Positions 22,604 to 33,644 of a stretch of 64,000 nt of DNA are shown here, one piece after another; position 1 is the first letter of the stretch; each line of letters begins with the position of its first letter. Location: the NCBI GenBank assembly GCA_009801085.1, contig VNWV01000006.1, positions 992,001 through 1,056,000 of the forward strand. The letters run 5' to 3'. The DNA is from Lasiodiplodia sp. COLG20. Taxonomy: Eukaryota; Ascomycota; Dothideomycetes; Botryosphaeriales; Botryosphaeriaceae. The notes under the pieces are model-generated. The model had not been told where the DNA came from and searched no databases. It saw only the letters and a program-made list of their open reading frames with translations. A program made the translations under genes and the position numbers.

Positions 22604-22990
22604 GATTGCGCTCGCGTGGTGGTCAGGTGAAGCTGGAGATCGGCGGCCGTCGCGTCGTGCGCGCGCGCAGCTAGGCAGGCTCGCAGCGCGGGCGTTCTGC
22701 TGCCGCCGGAAGGGGTTGGAGTGGCACAGGAGCAGGCGAGGGCGCGGGCGCAGGCAGATGCAGAGGGAGGGAGCTGTGTTGTGTATAGTTTTGGCGGCGG
22801 CGGCAAATCGGGCCAAACACCAGGGCAAAAAGCACAAGCTCCCGCGTCAGCTGGAGGTCCACGGTGATCCCGACCGCATGCCAACGCGCCTTTCGACCAG
22901 TTCCACAATTCCGCCCTGGTCTTCCCCCGCAGACATGCGAACTCTGCAACACCACGCCTGCCGTCGATGCCTGCAGCGTGCGAAGCGACC
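22604..22990. promoter_or_regulatory. Divergent promoter, 387 bp
   Basis: Separates the ATGs of the unknown protein (-) and the BRE4-like transporter (+). GC-rich with no obvious TATA box in either direction; both genes may be constitutive. Inference from layout. Confidence 0.5.
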
Positions 22991-25900
22991 ATGAACGGCG
23001 CCTCGCAGTCCCAGACGTCGTCGCAGTCGCAGTCGTCCGTCTCCGCTCGCCGCTTTCTCCGCCCCAAGGTTCGTGCCACCATCCCCGACTCTCCGTGCAG
23101 TCGCTGATCTGCGGAGAATAGCTGCGGCAAGCTACCCTGATCCTGCCCAAGACCGGCGAGCGTGTGCGCCGCACCTTCACCCTCCGCTCACCAGACGCCG
23201 AGCCCGCCGACGTCGATGATACCACTCCGCTGCTGGGCGGCAGCAGCGCCGCGCCGCCTGCCAGACACCAAGGTCCCGTAGCCCGCACCTGCGGGAGGGT
23301 TCGCGACGGCGCGAAGACGGCGTACGGCTTCGTAACTTCGCCCCTGGGCGTCAATTTGCTGAAATGCTCCATCGCCTACGTGCTGGGGAGCCTGGCTACC
23401 TTCGTGCCCGTCTTGTCCAATTTCCTGGGCCGCAATGACGGCAAGCACATGGTCGCCACAATCACCGTCTACTTCCACCCGGCTCGCTCTGCGGGCAGCA
23501 TGATCGAGGCCTTCATGCTGGCAATCATAGCCTTCCTCTACGCCACGGCCATTTCCTTCTCCAGTATGGGTGTCTCCATGGCCTTTGCCGAAGCCCATCT
23601 GCTCGTCCTGGGCCATGCCATTGTGCTTATTCTGTTCTGCGGCGGAGGCCTGGGCTTCATCGGTTGGATCAAGCAGAGGCTGGGGAACCCTCTGGTCAAC
23701 GTGGCGTGTTCTTTGGCCTCGCTCGCTCTGATCACCGTGCTCACCAAGGAGGGCGCCGTGCAGGCGGCGACCTTTTCGTACAACAAGATTGTTCAAGTCT
23801 TGAAGATGGTGTTCATGGGAATCACGGCGACCACAGCCGTCAGCTTGCTCATCAAACCCGTCTCTGCCAGGAATAATCTGCGGAACGACATGCGCAAGGC
23901 GACCGATGTCCTCAGTGACATGCTCGCCAACATCACCCGCAGTTTCTTGCTTGGTGCCGAGGAGGAGATGAAGCAGCCTGAGTACGTTGAGGCTTCGAGC
24001 AAGTTCAAGTCCACATTCAGCTCCATGACCAAAAACCTCGGTGAGGCCAAAAAGGAACACTACGTCTTGGGGACGGAGAAGGAATACCACATCGAGACCC
24101 GCATGGTCAAGTGTATGGAGCGCCTTGCTCAGAACATTGGGGCTCTCCGCGGAGCTGCGCTCACTCAGTTTTCCCTGATATCGAAGCCGCCCGGCGGCGG
24201 CACGTCTCCCGTGCTGACCAGGAACAACTCTGCCGACGTTTTGTCCCGTGTCAACACCACTGACTTCCAGTCCTATTTCAACAGGCAGCCCAGCCACTCC
24301 AACCTGAGCAGCGTGTCTGCCAGCGGTCTTTCGGCCATTGAAGAGGCCGGCGAGGAGGGCAGCGACGAAGGAAGCCGCGTCATTTCTCCCACCACGACTC
24401 CGGGCGCCATCAGCGGGTTCGTCACTGCGGATACACCTGCAGACATCTTCACCATGTTCATCTCCTACCTCGGGCCTTCGATGAAGTCTCTGGCTTTCAC
24501 CCTGAAAGAAGTGCTCGACGAGCTGCCGTACGGTCCCGGCCCGAATTATACGATAGCGGTCAACAGCAACTTCCGCAGCAGCTTGATGGAAGCCAAGGAA
24601 CTTTTCGTCAAGGCGAGGAAAGAGGCTCTGGACGCCGTGTACGCCAACCGTGGCTTGAGCAGGTCCAAGCCCCTCGAAGTCCTCGCCGACTACGAGGAGG
24701 TGGCCGCCAGCTGTGGTTACTTCAGCTCTGCTCTTCAAGACTGCGCCGAAGAGATGATCGTCTACCTCGACGTCCTGGACGAGTTGAAGGACAACGTCGA
24801 GCGCAGCCCCAGAAAGCGAACCTGGAACTGGCTCAGGTTCTGGCGCAAAGAGAAGAAGGGGGATGGTGACGAGAGCAGACCAGGTAGGTGGCGCCCCACA
24901 CATATCATCCGGCGGTCGTGCTAACTAGCTCAAAGAAACGCCCGACATCAAGGACCACAACCACGCACGAGGTGTATCCCAAGACATTCAAATCGCCAGG
25001 CGTCCCAGTCACGCCGCTCAGGCTGCCAAGATGCCTCGTAGAAAGGCCCGTCTGCTCTACCGCATTTACCGCTCTTCTGCTTTCCTGCGGAGAGAAGACA
25101 TCAAGTACGCCATCAAGGTTGGCATCGGAGCCGTGTTATATGCCATGTGGTCCTTTATTGCGGAATCGCGTCCGACCTACAGCCACTGGCGTGGCGAGTG
25201 GGGTCTGTTGTCGTACATGCTGGTGTGCTCCATGACTATCGGAGCGTCCAACACGACGGGATACCAGCGTTTCTCCGGTACCTGTCTCGGCGCCGTTTTC
25301 GCCATCGTCGCCTGGATCGCGTCCGACGACAACCCGTGGGTCTTGGGATTCTTTGGGTGGGTGGTTTCACTGTACTGCTTTTACATCATCGTTGGGAAGG
25401 GAAAGGGTCCCATGGGTCGTTTTATCCTCCTGACGTACAATCTGTCTGCCCTGTACGCCTACTCGCTGTCCGTCAAAGACGATGATGACGATGATGACGA
25501 AGGTGGAGTGAGCCCGGAGATATTTGAGATTGCAAAGCACCGTGTCGTCGCCGTCATGGTGGGATGTCTCTGGGGTATCGTCGTCACCCGGCTCATTTGG
25601 CCCATCAGCGCCCGGCAAAAGGTCAAGGACGGCGTCTGCGTTCTCTGGCTGCGCATGGCATTGATTTGGAAGCGGGATCCTCTCTCGACGCTCCTCGACG
25701 GCGCTTCTGCTTCCTCTTTCGCTGACATCCGCGAGTCTATCAAGCTCCAGCGTTTCTTGAATCATCTCGAAGCCCTACGCAAGTCGGCGGCGTCTGAATT
25801 TGAGCTCAGCGGTCCTTTTCCGAGCAAGGTGTACGGCAGCCTCTTCGCGACGACCGGACGCATTTTGGACGCTTTCCACGCGATGAACGTGGTCATCTCC

Positions 25901-26369
25901 AAGGACGTGAAATCATCGGAGGGCGAGCAGGCGCTCCTCAGGTACACGAGGGATGAGCGTATCCAGCTTTCGTCGCGTATCAGCCATTTATTCTCAGGTA
26001 AGTCAACCCCTCTGACTCTTCCTTCAGGTTGCTAATGAGACGATCAGTCATGGCTTCGTCAATGAAACTCGAATACCCGTTGAACGATGCGCTGCCGGTC
26101 ATAGAGCACACGCGCGACCGTCTGTTAGCTAAGATCTTTGACTTCAGGAAGAACGGAGACCCGGACGACGTGGCAACAGACGAGGATTACGAGCTCCTCT
26201 ACGCGTACGGTAAGTTCAGGATCTGCAGAATCGGTCGAGGAGCTCTCGCTAATCTCATGTTTGCACAGTGTTGGTCACCGGTCAGATTGCGCAGGACATT
26301 GCGTCCTTGGGACAAGACATTGAGCAGCTGTATGGTGTGCTGAACGAAGACAACCTCAAACTTCAGTAA
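22991..26369 (+). CDS. BRE4-like membrane transporter (FUSC/DUF2421 family)
   Basis: Large polytopic membrane protein of the fungal Bre4 group (yeast BRE4: brefeldin A sensitivity), with relatives among fusaric-acid-resistance and aromatic-acid exporters. Exons 22991-23068, 23122-24883, 24936-25997, 26048-26209 and 26269-26369 give 1054 aa. Layout: Ser/Gln-rich cytosolic N-terminus, a first set of about six membrane segments (for example LLKCSIAYVLGSLATFVPVL, TTAVSLLI), a long cytosolic region with helical stretches and a Ser-rich linker, a second membrane set (IGAVLYAMWSFIAE through LIWPISARQ) with an Asp run (residues DDDDDDDE) in one loop, then the DUF2421-type tail ending VLNEDNLKLQ. The first donor is non-consensus (GTTCGT), so the N-terminal 26 residues are the least certain part. 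Substrate unknown. Confidence 0.9.
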
Positions 26370-26684
26370 ACGTAGACACTAGCTATCGGGGAGATGGATG
26401 TGCTTGGGGAGGATCACGGTATTACTGTAAAGTATCACGCTTTTGCCAGCATCGTTTCCCGTAAAAACACATGCATTCCAGAGGGCAGGAAGATGCCGCG
26501 GCAATGGCGGTCGGCAAAGCGGGAAGCCAGGATGACATCATCTATAGCCGAAGGGCGTGCTTCCCAGACGTCCGCAATGACTTTGCTTACACTGGGAGCT
26601 TGAAATCCGACTAAAGCCTCGAAATTCCCACAAATACAACAGTCATCTTCAAGAAACAAAGACATCTCCCTGCGTGACAAGAAC
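26370..26684. other. Short intergenic, 315 bases
   Basis: 3' end of the BRE4-like gene and promoter of the HAD gene. Nothing else seen. Confidence 0.5.
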
Positions 26685-27587
26685 ATGGCTCCTCTCGACA
26701 CCACCAAGATCCGTGCCTTGCTGTTCGACGTCTTCGGTACGTGCGTCGACTGGCGCTCAACGGTGACGACGGCGCTCTACGACCAGGCCCGCACCACGCT
26801 CAACGACCCCACCGCCTCGCTCGCCACGGCGGTGCGCCTGCGCGCGACGGACTTGACGTGGGACGACTGGGCCCGCTTCGCGCAGGAGTGGCGCAACGAG
26901 TACAAGACGTTCGTGCGCGGCGCCGCGAAGGCGCTCGAGGAGGCGGAGAAGCTGGCGGGCGGCGAGGCGCAGCCGGGGGGGTTCAAGAGCGTAGACCAGC
27001 ACCACCTCGACTCGCTGCAGCAGCTCCTGACGCAGTGGCAACTCGACGGCCTGTGGACGCCCGCCCAGGTGCAGCGGCTGAGCCTCGTGTGGCACCACCT
27101 CGCGCCCTGGCCCGACTCTTCGGCCGGCATCGAGGCGCTGAACGCCATCGATATCAATCCCACCGTGACGCGAGGCGACGGCGACGGCGGCACTTCGTCG
27201 AAGGAGAGCCGTCTGGCCACGGCCACCCTCAGCAACGGCAACACGGCCCTCCTGCGCGACCTGACGGCCCACGCGCGCCTGCCCTTCGCCCACGTCTTCA
27301 GCGCCGAGGACTTTGCCGCGTACAAGCCGCACCCGAAGACGTACCTGGGCGCCGCCCGCCGCCTCGGCCTCCGTCCCGAAGAGTGCGCGCTCGTGGCGGC
27401 GCACCTGGGCGACTTGAAGGCCGCCGCGGCGTGTGGGTTGGGCACGGTGTATGTGGAGAGGCCCGCCGAGGAGGACTGGGGCGAGGAGGAAGTGAGGGGG
27501 GAGAGGGAGGCTGGGTGGGTCGGGCTGTGGATCGGTGAGGGAGAAGGCGGTTTTGCGAGGGTGGCAGACGTGTTTTCACAGGGGTAA
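26685..27587 (+). CDS. HAD-superfamily 2-haloacid dehalogenase-like hydrolase
   Basis: Single-exon protein of 300 aa resembling type II (S)-2-haloacid dehalogenases, which hydrolyse 2-haloacids through an aspartyl-ester intermediate; many fungal members have unknown natural substrates. HAD motifs in order: nucleophile Asp15 in LLFDVFGTCVDW, motif II Ser in ATLSNGN (about 182), motif III Lys in YKPHPKTY (about 213), motif IV acidic site in VAAHLGDLKAA (about 236). The Trp after the first motif and the LSNGN and AHLGDL strings are type II hallmarks. The cap domain (residues 30-150) is Ala/Arg-rich. A start at 26685 gives the canonical N-terminus just before motif I. Local third-position GC is very high. 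Probably cytosolic. Confidence 0.92.
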   Translation: MAPLDTTKIRALLFDVFGTCVDWRSTVTTALYDQARTTLNDPTASLATAVRLRATDLTWDDWARFAQEWRNEYKTFVRGAAKALEEAEKLAGGEAQPGGFKSVDQHHLDSLQQLLTQWQLDGLWTPAQVQRLSLVWHHLAPWPDSSAGIEALNAIDINPTVTRGDGDGGTSSKESRLATATLSNGNTALLRDLTAHARLPFAHVFSAEDFAAYKPHPKTYLGAARRLGLRPEECALVAAHLGDLKAAAACGLGTVYVERPAEEDWGEEEVRGEREAGWVGLWIGEGEGGFARVADVFSQG

Positions 27588-28291
27588 GTGGGAGATGTGG
27601 ACTTTCGTGCCTGTTGCTTCTTGAGCTTCTGTGGTTTATCGTAGTGTGAGCCTTTGTCTGGAACAGTGATGAAGACTGATGTAGGAAAATTGCCAATTCA
27701 ATTTCACGTTTTTCATTGATGTTGGAAATTACGAAGTAGATGTGTTCCTACGCTGTTGCTAATACGCTTTCGCTACCAGTGTTTTAAAGCAGTATCATTG
27801 ATTGTAGTCGCGTCTCCGGGATTTCTCGCGTTGCTTGTGATGCTGCTAGATGTTCATGGTTACTCCCTATAGGCATTCACGTTGATTTTACGGATTATAG
27901 TTGGTAATTGTAGGAGGTGGTATCAATACAATTGTAGGCAAAAATACTTCTATATTCTCGACTCTTTACAACTTTTAGTTCAAAAGATATAAATACATAA
28001 ATATTATAGGCTTCCCGACATCAAAATATAACCAATTTAACATCTCATAACAGAACAATATAATACCCAGGTTTACTTACTAAATATTCTCCTTCCGGAT
28101 GTCTGCTGCAATAGACCAAGAGTGAAAAAAAAATATAGCGTTAGTTCCTCTCAACGCGTTCGAAATTTGCGTGCTGTTCTGGACCTTAAAAAATCGTAGC
28201 CCCACTGCTACCGCACAGCTCGTTGAAGATAAGTGTCGGCTCGGCCACATCAGAATGGCGCATCTTTTGCTCCGCTGACTTTCAACACTGC
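27588..28291. other. AT-rich gene-free patch
   Basis: 700 bases between two convergent genes. From about 27700 to 28150 the sequence drops sharply in GC and is full of TA-rich runs, unlike the adjacent HAD gene. No coding frame. Looks like mutated relic DNA. Confidence 0.55.
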
Positions 28292-30090
28292 TTACAGCAA
28301 GGACTTGGTACCCTTGTCCCTGAGCAAAACCACATCGAGCTCATCTCCGCCTACCTGGAAACCTAGGTCAACCGCATCACCGGATTGGACAGACCTTACC
28401 TGCCGCAGCTCCCCACCCTGGTAGATGCCGTACGAGCCTGCCGGCAGGTTCCTGACATTCAAGTCGATGCTACGTGGAGGTCAGTCGTTCAGGTCGAACG
28501 ATAGCGCATCAGATGTGAAGGTGGCACTCACTTCTTTTCACTTCCGTCCCATGATTTCATCGTCACAACCAATGCACCCAGACCCTCATCCCACGCACCC
28601 CTCAAGAAATCCACGCCGCTCCCTAGGTCTACGCCTTCGACCCATGGCTCCCGCTCGAACCGTTCTTTCCCCCATGGCTCCTCCCACATCTTTCTCTGGC
28701 CATTCGGCACATTCAGCCGCGCGTACCCAATGGCCGCGTTCCCAGTGAAGGGGTCCGTAAATACCCAGTTCCCTTCGTCATCCGTCGGTGGGCCATCCCT
28801 GCGCGGGTAATATAGTCCACCATTCTCCCACGACGGGCGCATGAAAGCATCGGCGTGCTTCAGCAGACCGTTCAGCGTTTGCGGCCCCGCAACTTCCGAT
28901 GCCCACTTGGCGGCGTAGCCGAACTCGGGTGCCGATGGAGGAGCGGGTATCTCTTTTCCGTTCTCCTTCATCTTCTCGGCCGCGGCCGCCACCCCCGCTC
29001 CCGCCGTTTGGAGGGTCTCGGCCGAGTTGGGGTCTGCTCCTTCTTTGACGAGCCTGCGGATTTCGTTCGCAAGTGGAGCAGAATTGACGTTGACGCGGCC
29101 GTCGGGTGTTGGAGAAAGGAAGCCGCGAGCGGAGACGGGAGACATGGTGTGCACGTAGCGCGAGTTCCAGGCGTTCATGAAGGTACAAGCCCAAGCGGTC
29201 ATGCCGAAGGCTTGGAGGCGGACGAAGCGGTCCTGTTTTGGGGACCACCAATTGACCATCAGCCCGCCGTCGGCCTCCTCGCCCTGGGCAAAGCCGTTGC
29301 GCGACGCCCACGCGGCCGTGTACTTTTCGAGCACGGGACCGACGACGTTGCTGCCGGTACGCACGTCGTTGTAGCGCATGGCGATCAGCGGGAACTGGTT
29401 GCAGACGATGAAGACGGAGTTGGGCTCGCAGCACACACCCATCCAGCTCGTGCGCTCCATCTCGGCGAGGATGGCATCCTGCAGCGTGGAGCGGCTGTAG
29501 GGGAAGGACTCCGGGCCCATGCCCCAGAAGATGGGATTCCAGTGGAACGTCAGGGCGCCAGGAGCGTCGTACTTGTCGTCGTCAAAGAGCATGGCGTGCA
29601 GCGAGACCATGAGGAGGAGGTGGCCGGAATACATGATGTTCTCGCGCGTCACCGGGTCTGGCCACGGCTTCCTCAGCTCTTTGATGTCCGGGTCGACGAA
29701 CTTGCCGCTCTGGCTCGTCAGATACCAGTAGCCCCAGACCTCGCGCCGTAGCATCTTGTGGATCAGCTGCTCCATCAGCGTTTTGAAGACGGAGCGCAGC
29801 GCCGGCATCCGGTGGTAGTGCGCGGCGCCCGCTGCGTAGGCCATGGTGGCCAGCTGGTAGCGATACGAGTCCAGCCATTCTTGGCCGGGGTCCTGGCTGC
29901 CTATGTGTCGCCATTCGCCATCGGGCTGCGCTGCGAGGTTGTGGAAGTGGCGGAGGTGGCCAGCTTGGGGCGAGGAGAGCTTGGGGAATTTGGACAAGAT
30001 GTCGGGCGGAAGGGTTGAAGGAAATGATGAGGTCACTCCCAACACGGAAGGAGCCTCGTGGGTAGTCGCAGTTGCCGTTTGGGAAGTCAT
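28292..30090 (-). CDS. Linalool dehydratase/isomerase-like protein
   Basis: Member of the fungal branch of the linalool dehydratase-isomerase (Ldi) fold family; the bacterial founder interconverts geraniol, linalool and myrcene. Exons 30090-28532, 28469-28400 and 28354-28292 give 563 aa. The (alpha/alpha)6-type helical core is evident as repeated Trp/Tyr-rich helices. The motif CEPNSVFIVC carries two cysteines nine residues apart, matching the spacing of the Ldi active-site Cys171/Cys180 pair (residue numbers from memory). MYSGHLLLMVSLHAMLF and YRYQLATMAYAAGAAHYH are further conserved helices. The C-terminal 44 residues come from two tiny 3' exons and form a beta-like tail (NLPAGSYGIYQGGELRQ... 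VVLLRDKG). No signal peptide, unlike the periplasmic bacterial enzyme. No terpene cyclase or P450 gene is nearby, so the substrate is open. Confidence 0.85.
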
Positions 30091-32646
30091 CGTCGGTCTC
30101 GTGTCAATGGCCACTTCCTTTGGTGACTTTCACTTTTTGCGAGCATTTATTATTTATTTGCAGACAGTTGGAAGGCTCTGTGAGGTGGTACGATCGGCTT
30201 ATTCGGACTCGGCCTCGGTGTCAGCCAGCATCCGCGCCACCAACAGCCCTCGTCCTTCAGGATCCCTTACTGCTTCACCACCCATGCGGCATCATCGGCA
30301 GTTGAAACCGACAATGCGGGGAAGTAGGCCATCCATGTCACTCTGGCAATTCTTGTTCATCCCGAAGCGGGGAAAGCTGGGCAGCAAATGCCGAAAGAGG
30401 TAGTTGTCGTGATGCGTCATGACTCGTCTTTAGAGCCTGCCAATAGGTTCTCTTTCTTTAGCAGGGGGTGGTCCTTCTCTTTGCATTTCATGCCGATAGT
30501 GAAGCATATGAATTAATCTGGTTGATTTGCCCAAATCATTCCATGGTAGATGAAACCAGTAGGTGTCTGTAATTCTGACTCCCTACAAAGTATTGACATT
30601 GATCCGTCTCTTTTACTGCTAGACTACAGAGGTGTGTAGGCTGCTGGTAGTCACTCTCGCTGCCCGTGCTGTGAATGATTGTATAGTTGGTGATTTGACT
30701 GCTGGTAAGTGGTAATGCTCCCAGGCGTTTCTATGGCCATCGTAATTTAGGTGTCAAAGGAATAAGTGATATTTTGTAGGGGTTAGAATTATAGGGACCA
30801 ATTAGTAAGAGACAGATACTAAATCCCAAGCCCATTCGTATAGAAAACACTCTGAAGTTCAACTCTCTTACTAGAGTTTACACTCTTCCAAGCGTTATGA
30901 AATTTAACAATAATAGAATCTGGATTTCTATAGTAGTATTTAAGCTTCTGAGTGCAAAATAAAATATAATTATTTTAAACACGACGTACACGGCTTAAGT
31001 GTTGGGTTCAGGACTGCAGAGTGGTTGGGTATTTTCTATAGTTCTAATGGAGTTGGATTAGGGCAATCAAGTATTTTACTAATTGACTCTGTGCGTAGCC
31101 CATACGAGTCATCTAATAGTAGACGTGTGCCATTCGCGGAAGTCAAAACCTAGCGAGAGGTTGCGCAGGGGACAGATGCCAGATCAGGAAAGCGTCATTT
31201 GACCACCGAGCGTCCGGGAGCTCGTGCGTTGTGAAGTAGGGCGTATAGCAAGCCGGCACGTGCGCCATATAGGCATTTCTGTAATTAAGAATAGATTGCG
31301 GCACGCAAGTAAATCATATAGCGCTCGGATGCTGGTGAATACTAATCGCCTGGTCGATGTGTCAGCCTCGAGATGGGCTTCGTCAGGAAAGTGGCATGAC
31401 AGTTCCGCGATCCGAGTGCGTGTGCAGCGCAGGGTCCGTGTCGTCATACTGTCGCGCAACCGCATGCGGTACCAGCCTCCGCGAGATTTTATTTATTTTC
31501 TTCGACTCTTTGCTCCTTTGGGCGGCAGGACGCTACGGAGCGGAGCCGAGTACGACAGCGAATGCGCCTTTTTCTCTCCCGAACCCTCCTCTTGGGATTC
31601 GGCTGCCGAGGCCTCGGTGCAAAGGAAGTGCTCGACGATCGGCCTTTTTCTGCATCAGCTGGTGAGAGCCTCTTGCCGTTAAAAGAATGTACCGCCCTCC
31701 CCCATAAAAGATCAACCCCGTTTTTGCCCTTTTCGCCACCAAGTGCCGTCGCACCACCAAACTCAAAAAGAAAAAAGGACTGGAAATCGGCAAGGCCCGG
31801 CGCGACCCTTTCCACATGACGAGCACCGGCGGACGACCGAAAGGGGGAGCGACGTCGTTGGACGTCTGGTGAAGGTGTGGAGAAGCATGGATCGGCGGCG
31901 GCGCGGCGACGGGCGGGCGGTACGTAGTGCGCGTGCGGTGGCGGGAAGGGGACCAGCTCGGCAACCCCGAGCCCTTCTTCAGCGCCTCATTTGCTACCTT
32001 TTTCTTGCTTGCCGCGCGCAGGTGCACGGCCGCGCTTGCGTTTTGCTGATCAGATCCCGTTCCTGCCCTCCCATTGGCCGTCGTCTTGATTTGCTGGAAG
32101 CCACGACTCCTTCCTCCCCTTCCTTTTTGCCTGCCGTTGGCCATGGGTAAAGCCTGCGGGACCGGAGCCGCGCCGCCCGCGGCGCATCATCCGCCGCCCT
32201 CTGCAGCGCGCCAGCATCCGGCTTAGCGCGCGCGGATGTCCATCCGGAGGGACCACCTCCCCGGGAGCCTTCCGGTCCACTCGCGCACCATGTTGTACGC
32301 ACGTCGTCGCTACGCTCGTGCCCTACTATTGACCTGCCCCATTATTCCCCGCTCCTGCTTAGTACCGGGGAATACATCAGGCGAGAGCCAAGGCCAGGCA
32401 ACACGGTCCAGCAGAAGACATGAATCCCATAGCGTGCCCGTTTGCGTATCTGATCATCCTCCGGCGTCTTTTGGTGCCCGCCGGTGGGCCTCTTGCCCCG
32501 ACTCTCTTTCTGGCAATTGTTTCTCGGGGAGAAAGTTTGCAGCTCGTCTATGCCATCTCAAAGTCTAAGCCGCCAAGCATCCAGCAGAAGTGGAATATGC
32601 ATCAAACCAAGCTTTACCCCACATCCACGAACCGCCATCGTTTCCC
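30091..32646. other. Long gene-poor stretch with AT-rich relic DNA
   Basis: 2.5 kb. About 30480-31160 is AT-rich, TA-dinucleotide-rich and without open frames, consistent with an old inactivated repeat. From 31480 it returns to GC-rich sequence with one doubtful minus-strand frame (31533-32144). Confidence 0.5.
31533..32144 (-). CDS. Doubtful ORF, 203 aa
   Basis: ATG-started frame in a good start context (ACCCATGG) with a basic Arg/Gly-rich beginning (MANGRQKGRGGRSRGFQQ). No recognised domain, and the C-terminal half has a composition expected of chance. Recorded as a candidate only. Confidence 0.15.
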   Translation of the reverse strand: MANGRQKGRGGRSRGFQQIKTTANGRAGTGSDQQNASAAVHLRAASKKKVANEALKKGSGLPSWSPSRHRTRTTYRPPVAAPPPIHASPHLHQTSNDVAPPFGRPPVLVMWKGSRRALPISSPFFFLSLVVRRHLVAKRAKTGLIFYGGGRYILLTARGSHQLMQKKADRRALPLHRGLGSRIPRGGFGREKGAFAVVLGSAP

Positions 32647-33644
32647 CTAATTCGGCAGAAGTTCCGAGACCCTTCCCCTGATGCCAGCTTGCTGCTCCTC
32701 CGTAAAGCTCATCCCGAACACGTCGCGCAGCGCACCCAGGCGTTCGGGCTCTGACTTGCACGAGCGGACGAGCCGCGTCTTCCCGCCCAAGTTTTCCTTG
32801 ACCTCTCCGTGCACGAGCATCAGCTTCCCGTAGATCTCCCCCGTCTCGTCCCCACCGTCAACATCCCTGCGCAGGAACTTGACCACCAGCGGCGTGAATG
32901 TCTGGAAGCTCTGCGGGCACCTGCTGGTGTAGTAGTTCAGGACTTCAAAGTCTTGGTGCAAGAACTCCGTCTCGGTGAAGCAGAAGAACGAGTTCCACGC
33001 CTGCTCGGAGCCGTTGCGGTACTGGTAGATCCAGGTTGCCGGCTTCTCGGCCGACGTGTTGGTGGCATTGGCGATGCTCTCGCGCGCGAGCCGGATCTGC
33101 TGCGGGCCGATGTTCTGCGTGACGTGGTGCTCGGCCAGCGGTATGGGCTGTCGCATCTGGTCTCCGCCGAAGCCCGTGTCCGATACCCACTTGGTCCCGT
33201 CGGCGAGGGTGATGATGTTCACGACATGCACCCTTTGCCCGTCAGTGGTGGAGTGTGCACTTGGCATGATTTTGCTTACCATCCCATGTAGTCCCCGACC
33301 GGAATTCCGTCCTTACGCGGCCTGGCCCGGGCTCCCGTCAGGTAGACCTGGAAGCCCAGAACTCGCAGCACATGGTTGAAGAATATGCTGTGCTCCATGC
33401 AGTAACCCCCACGTCCGTTGGCCAGGAATTTTTCAAGGATCTCATGCACGTCCAGGGAGACATCGACGTCTTTTGCATAATGCAGGGATAGGTTCTCGTA
33501 GGGAAGGGTTGAGATGTGATGGACATGCAGGGCTGTCAGGAATGCGAGATCCAACGCAGGGTTCTTGTCACGCCGGAACTTTTGCGGCAATCTGATGTGA
33601 TCGAAGTAGCGATCGAGTTCGTCGGCGGTCAATGGCGAGCCCAT
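32647..33644 (-). CDS. Arylamine N-acetyltransferase (NAT)
   Basis: Cytosolic acyl-CoA-dependent N-acyltransferase for arylamines; in Fusarium relatives use malonyl-CoA and detoxify benzoxazolinone-derived aminophenols. Exons 33644-33280 and 33232-32647 join through a 47-bp intron to give 316 aa. The catalytic triad is intact: Cys82 in GRGGYCMEH, His in VHVVNIITL just after the intron, Asp in WVSDTGFGG. The N-terminal helical bundle shows the family string HISTLPYENLSLHYAK. Length and motif order match eukaryotic-type fungal NATs. The intron sits between DYMGW and the catalytic His. The gene is divergent from the acyl-CoA synthetase (gap 1.15 kb). Substrate preference cannot be read from sequence. 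Confidence 0.94.

Noticed and set aside
23188..24903. Open frame of about 570 codons antisense to the BRE4-like gene
   Set aside because: Mirror of codon bias in the sense gene; sense frame has membrane segments and proper splice sites.
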